From Microvirga antarctica (GTDB lineage: Bacteria; Pseudomonadota; Alphaproteobacteria; Rhizobiales; Beijerinckiaceae), in assembly GCF_017921815.1 (NCBI RefSeq), contig NZ_JAGEMM010000004.1, forward strand, positions 186,001 through 250,000: 64,000 nucleotides of DNA. The letters run 5' to 3'. Positions 61,259 through 64,000 of the stretch are shown here, piece after piece (within the stretch, counting starts at the first letter, position 1; each line of letters starts with the position of its first letter). A program made the translations under genes and the position numbers. The notes under the pieces are model-generated. The model was not told the DNA's origin, searched no databases, and saw only the letters and a list, made by a program, of their open reading frames with translations.

Positions 61259-63280
61259 ATGCGTGCCATCCCGACGCCGCTGCCCGCCGAGACTGAGGTC
61301 CAGCCCCCGGGGGTTCCGGGAATTTCTGGTTTGATGACCTTGATAGTCGCCATCGTGGTGCTCGCAGCGCTCTATATCGGGCAGGATGTGTTCCTGCCCG
61401 TGGTGATGGCAATTCTCCTGGCCTTCGTCCTCGCGCCCTTCGTGGATTTCATGCGGAAGTGGCACCTCGGACGCGTTCCCTCCGTCATCATTGCGGTGCT
61501 GGTGGCTCTCGGCATTATCGTGTCCCTTGGAGGGTTGATCGGATTTCAGGTGGCTGGTCTGGCGACCGATCTTCCTCGTTATCAGGCGACGATCAAGGAG
61601 AAGGTCGGCTCCATCAAGGCAGGGACCATCGGCCGCCTGCCGGCCCTCTTGAAGGAATTCAACAGGGCGGTCGAGGAAGCTCCGCCGAAGGAAACCACCG
61701 CCCCGGGCACGGCCGCCCAGCCGGCGCCTGCGAGTCCGGCTCCGTTGCCGGTTGAAGTGCATGAGCGGGAAGCCACGCCCATCGAGCTTGCTAAGAGCAT
61801 CGCGGCGCCGCTGCTGAAGCCGCTTACCACCATGGGCATCGTTTTCGTCGTCCTCATATTCATCCTGCTCCAGCGGGAGGATCTGCGCGACCGCATGATC
61901 CGTCTGTTCGGATCGAGCGACCTGCACCGCACCACAGGCGCGATGGATGATGCAGCCCGCCGCCTGAGCCGATTCTTCCTGATCCAGCTCGGCCTCAACG
62001 CATCCTTCGGGGTGATCATCGGGTTGGGGTTGTGGGCGATTGGAGTTCCGAGTCCGGCCCTGTGGGGGGTGTTCGCGGCCGTCATGCGATTCGTGCCCTA
62101 TATCGGATCGGTGATCGCTGCCGCTTTCCCGATCATGCTGGCCTCCGCGGTGGATCCAGGCTGGTCGATGGTGGGCATGACCGCGGCTCTGTTTCTCATT
62201 TCCGAACCCCTCATGGGGCACGCCATCGAGCCCGTGGTTTACGGAACCAGCACGGGACTATCGCCCTTCGCCGTCGTGATTGCGGCCATCTTCTGGACCT
62301 GGCTATGGGGACCGGTCGGACTCTTGATCGCGACGCCTCTTACCCTGTGCCTGGTCGTGCTTGGCCGGCATGTGGAGCGCTTGGAGTTCCTCGATGTGCT
62401 GCTTGGCGACAGGCCTGCGCTGACACCGGCAGAGAACCTCTACCAGAGAATGCTGGCGGGTGACCCGGACGAAGCACTGGAATCGGCAGAGGTCCTTCTC
62501 AAGGATCGCTCTCTGACGTCTTACTACGACGAAGTGGCGTTGCGCAGCCTGCAACTGGCTGCCAACGACGCCAAGCGCGGCGTCATGACGGCGATCCAGA
62601 TCGAGCAGGTGAAAAGTGTGGCGAGCGCACTGGTGCAGGACCTCAATTCACACGACGACGATGAGCCGGATGCCGCCGACACCAAGGACGATCCCGTCGC
62701 GCCACCGCAGAGCGAGGTCCCTGCCATTCGCAATCCGGCCATGCCGGACACGATAGCTCTGGAATCACGTGTGCCACCGGGGTGGAAAGCCGAAGGGGCG
62801 GTGATGTGCGTCGCGGGTCGCGGGCCTCTCGACGAATCCGCGGCCGCCATGCTCTCGCAACTGCTTGGAAAGCACGGGATCGGCTCAGGTGTCCAAACCC
62901 ATGACGCGGTCAGCCGGGGAACGATTGAAGCCCTCGACGTGGAAGGCGTGGAACTGATTGCCCTGTGCTATGTGGAGATCACCGGAATGCCGGCGCATCT
63001 GCGCTATCTCATCCGGCGGATCCGCAATCACGCGCCCAACGCAAAGATCATGGTGGGAATCTGGCAGGCGGATCACGGCGTGTTTCAGGATGACGATACC
63101 CGCTCCGCCATCGGCGCGGATTACTACGTGTCATCCCTGCGTGACGGAGTCGTCCGGTGCCTGCAGGTGGCGACCGGCGAGTCCCAGCCCCCTGTATCCG
63201 GCGGTGGGGTTGTCGAATTGATGCCGCAATCCCGCGTCAGCGGCGCCGGTGTCATGCGCCGAATGCGGCTTCCGACCTGA
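61259..63280 (+). CDS. AI-2E family (PerM/UPF0118) membrane protein with long C-terminal extension
   Basis: 673 residues, nearly twice the usual 350. The first ~370 residues hold the AI-2E family fold: early helices at about 22-45 and 48-62, a soluble loop with a Pro/Ala linker (about 140-165), and LGLWAIGVPSPALWGVFAAV and LWGPVGLLIATPLTLCLVV. The remainder is cytoplasmic: an Asp/Glu-rich linker (about 460-490), then a Rossmann-like domain from about 515 (GAVMCVAGRGPLDESAAAML, VELIALCYVEI, AKIMVGIW, GADYYVSSLRDGV). That domain recalls B12-binding or response-regulator folds but lacks the DxHxxG cobalamin motif. Transport role and regulator function are unknown. Confidence 0.85.
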   Translation: MRAIPTPLPAETEVQPPGVPGISGLMTLIVAIVVLAALYIGQDVFLPVVMAILLAFVLAPFVDFMRKWHLGRVPSVIIAVLVALGIIVSLGGLIGFQVAGLATDLPRYQATIKEKVGSIKAGTIGRLPALLKEFNRAVEEAPPKETTAPGTAAQPAPASPAPLPVEVHEREATPIELAKSIAAPLLKPLTTMGIVFVVLIFILLQREDLRDRMIRLFGSSDLHRTTGAMDDAARRLSRFFLIQLGLNASFGVIIGLGLWAIGVPSPALWGVFAAVMRFVPYIGSVIAAAFPIMLASAVDPGWSMVGMTAALFLISEPLMGHAIEPVVYGTSTGLSPFAVVIAAIFWTWLWGPVGLLIATPLTLCLVVLGRHVERLEFLDVLLGDRPALTPAENLYQRMLAGDPDEALESAEVLLKDRSLTSYYDEVALRSLQLAANDAKRGVMTAIQIEQVKSVASALVQDLNSHDDDEPDAADTKDDPVAPPQSEVPAIRNPAMPDTIALESRVPPGWKAEGAVMCVAGRGPLDESAAAMLSQLLGKHGIGSGVQTHDAVSRGTIEALDVEGVELIALCYVEITGMPAHLRYLIRRIRNHAPNAKIMVGIWQADHGVFQDDDTRSAIGADYYVSSLRDGVVRCLQVATGESQPPVSGGGVVELMPQSRVSGAGVMRRMRLPT

Positions 63281-63319
63281 CGAAGAGAGGTCCTGGCAGC
63301 CGTTGCTTGATCGTCGCGT

Positions 63320-64000
63320 TCAGAGCGGCGGTTCAGCCAGGAAATCCTCCGCATAATGACAGGCGACATCGCGGGAATCGACCACCCTGAGGAGGGGCCG
63401 TTCGGCCCGGCATCGATCTGTCACGTGCGGGCAACGGGTTGAGAAGACGCAGCCCGAGGGCGGATTAAGGGGCGAGGGAAGCTCGCCTTTCAACACGATC
63501 CGCTTGCGCTTGGTGCCGGCAACGCCGGGCGTCGATGATAGAAGCGCCTGCGTGTAGGGATGGAGGGGGCGCGCATAGATGCGTTCCTTCGGACCCTGCT
63601 CCACCGTATGGCCCAGATACATCACCAGCACGTCGTCGGCGATGTGGCGCACCACGCTGAGGTCGTGCGAAATGAACAGGTAAGCAAGCCCGAGTTCGCT
63701 CTGCAGGTCCCCCAGCAGATTGAGAACCTGTGCCTGGATGGATACGTCGAGGGCTGACACGGGTTCGTCGGCGACCACGAGTTTCGGCGACAGCATGAGG
63801 GCCCGGGCTATCGCGATCCGCTGCCGCTGGCCACCGGAAAACATGTGTGGGTAGCGCCCGTAATGCTCCGGCCGCAAGCCGACCTTTGTCATCATGGCGC
63901 GCGCGCGCTCCGATCGCTCGGCGGCTGAAAGGTTTGTGTTGATGGCGAGGGGTTCCTCGAGGATCGCGCCGACCTTCTTGCGGGGATTGAGCGATCCGTA
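63320..64000 (-). CDS. oligopeptide/dipeptide ABC transporter ATP-binding protein, partial
   Basis: The last 226 residues of a DppF/OppF-type ATPase; the frame is open to the window edge (begins [20 protein letters not shown]), so the Walker A part is outside. Visible are the signature FSGGQRQR, Walker [13 protein letters not shown], the switch His in [11 protein letters not shown], and the C-terminal oligo_HPY region with RCP ([12 protein letters not shown]), which marks this subfamily and may carry an Fe-S cluster. The rest of the importer operon should lie to the right. Confidence 0.93.
   Translation of the reverse strand, partial: YGSLNPRKKVGAILEEPLAINTNLSAAERSERARAMMTKVGLRPEHYGRYPHMFSGGQRQRIAIARALMLSPKLVVADEPVSALDVSIQAQVLNLLGDLQSELGLAYLFISHDLSVVRHIADDVLVMYLGHTVEQGPKERIYARPLHPYTQALLSSTPGVAGTKRKRIVLKGELPSPLNPPSGCVFSTRCPHVTDRCRAERPLLRVVDSRDVACHYAEDFLAEPPL

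Overview
The window is GC-rich, densely packed chromosomal DNA. Three ABC uptake operons, ATGA/GTGA stop-start overlaps, an OpgC homologue, glutathione-dependent formaldehyde oxidation and a 2-aminobenzoyl-CoA pathway suggest an alphaproteobacterium of the Hyphomicrobiales (Rhizobiales), in the Bosea/Methylobacterium/Microvirga/Bradyrhizobium range. That placement is inference; there is no rRNA or other decisive marker here.

Layout. 1-1305: the 3' end of an HD-domain protein and a D-2-hydroxyacid dehydrogenase. 1458-3119: a poorly organised stretch around a tRNA-Arg(CCG), holding a truncated SDH-type (ClpP-like) protease and small ORFs. 3120-10443: a defence block, with a PD-(D/E)xK (DUF5655) nuclease divergent from a complete type I restriction-modification operon (hsdM-hsdS-hsdR); an imperfect 19-bp tandem repeat lies between them. 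10581-14687: an operon for an SsuABC/ThiXYZ-like importer with two permeases and an embedded nucleoside phosphorylase. 14895-27758: a divergent pair, namely a leftward LIV-type importer and a rightward set of ligase, 2-aminobenzoyl-CoA monooxygenase/reductase, SDR, MarR, enoyl-CoA hydratase, acyl-CoA dehydrogenase and Rid protein. Together these form an apparent anthranilate uptake and degradation module, with the same 20-bp palindrome over two promoters.

27797-35235: a B12-binding-type radical SAM enzyme overlapping a 1359-residue two-cyclase/AAA/TPR protein built like soluble adenylyl cyclase, and a divergent Tat/lipobox amidohydrolase. 35314-39772: an RsmC-like methyltransferase, an RsuA-like pseudouridine synthase, an MBL hydrolase, and frmA-fghA for formaldehyde. 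39905-44868: a tail-anchored protein, a DUF533/TerB-like gene broken by a poly-C frameshift, an OpgC acyltransferase overlapping an SGNH hydrolase, and an AmpG-like permease. 44951-50678: an aromatic amino acid ammonia-lyase, a small secreted two-repeat protein, two GNATs, an AllC-like hydrolase, and a ferredoxin reductase with its ferredoxin. 50788-58948: a second LIV importer with a fused LivH-LivM permease, an amidase, an SMP-30 lactonase, an aldose 1-epimerase and a 59-residue protein. 58949-64000: an M3 oligopeptidase, a long AI-2E family protein, and the 3' part of an oligopeptide ABC ATPase running off the edge.

The best leads for new biology are the palindrome-marked aminobenzoate regulon with a Rid protein lacking the usual catalytic Arg, the sAC-like cyclase coupled to a radical SAM enzyme, the importer operon with an internal nucleoside phosphorylase, and the nuclease/type I R-M divergon with its tandem repeat.
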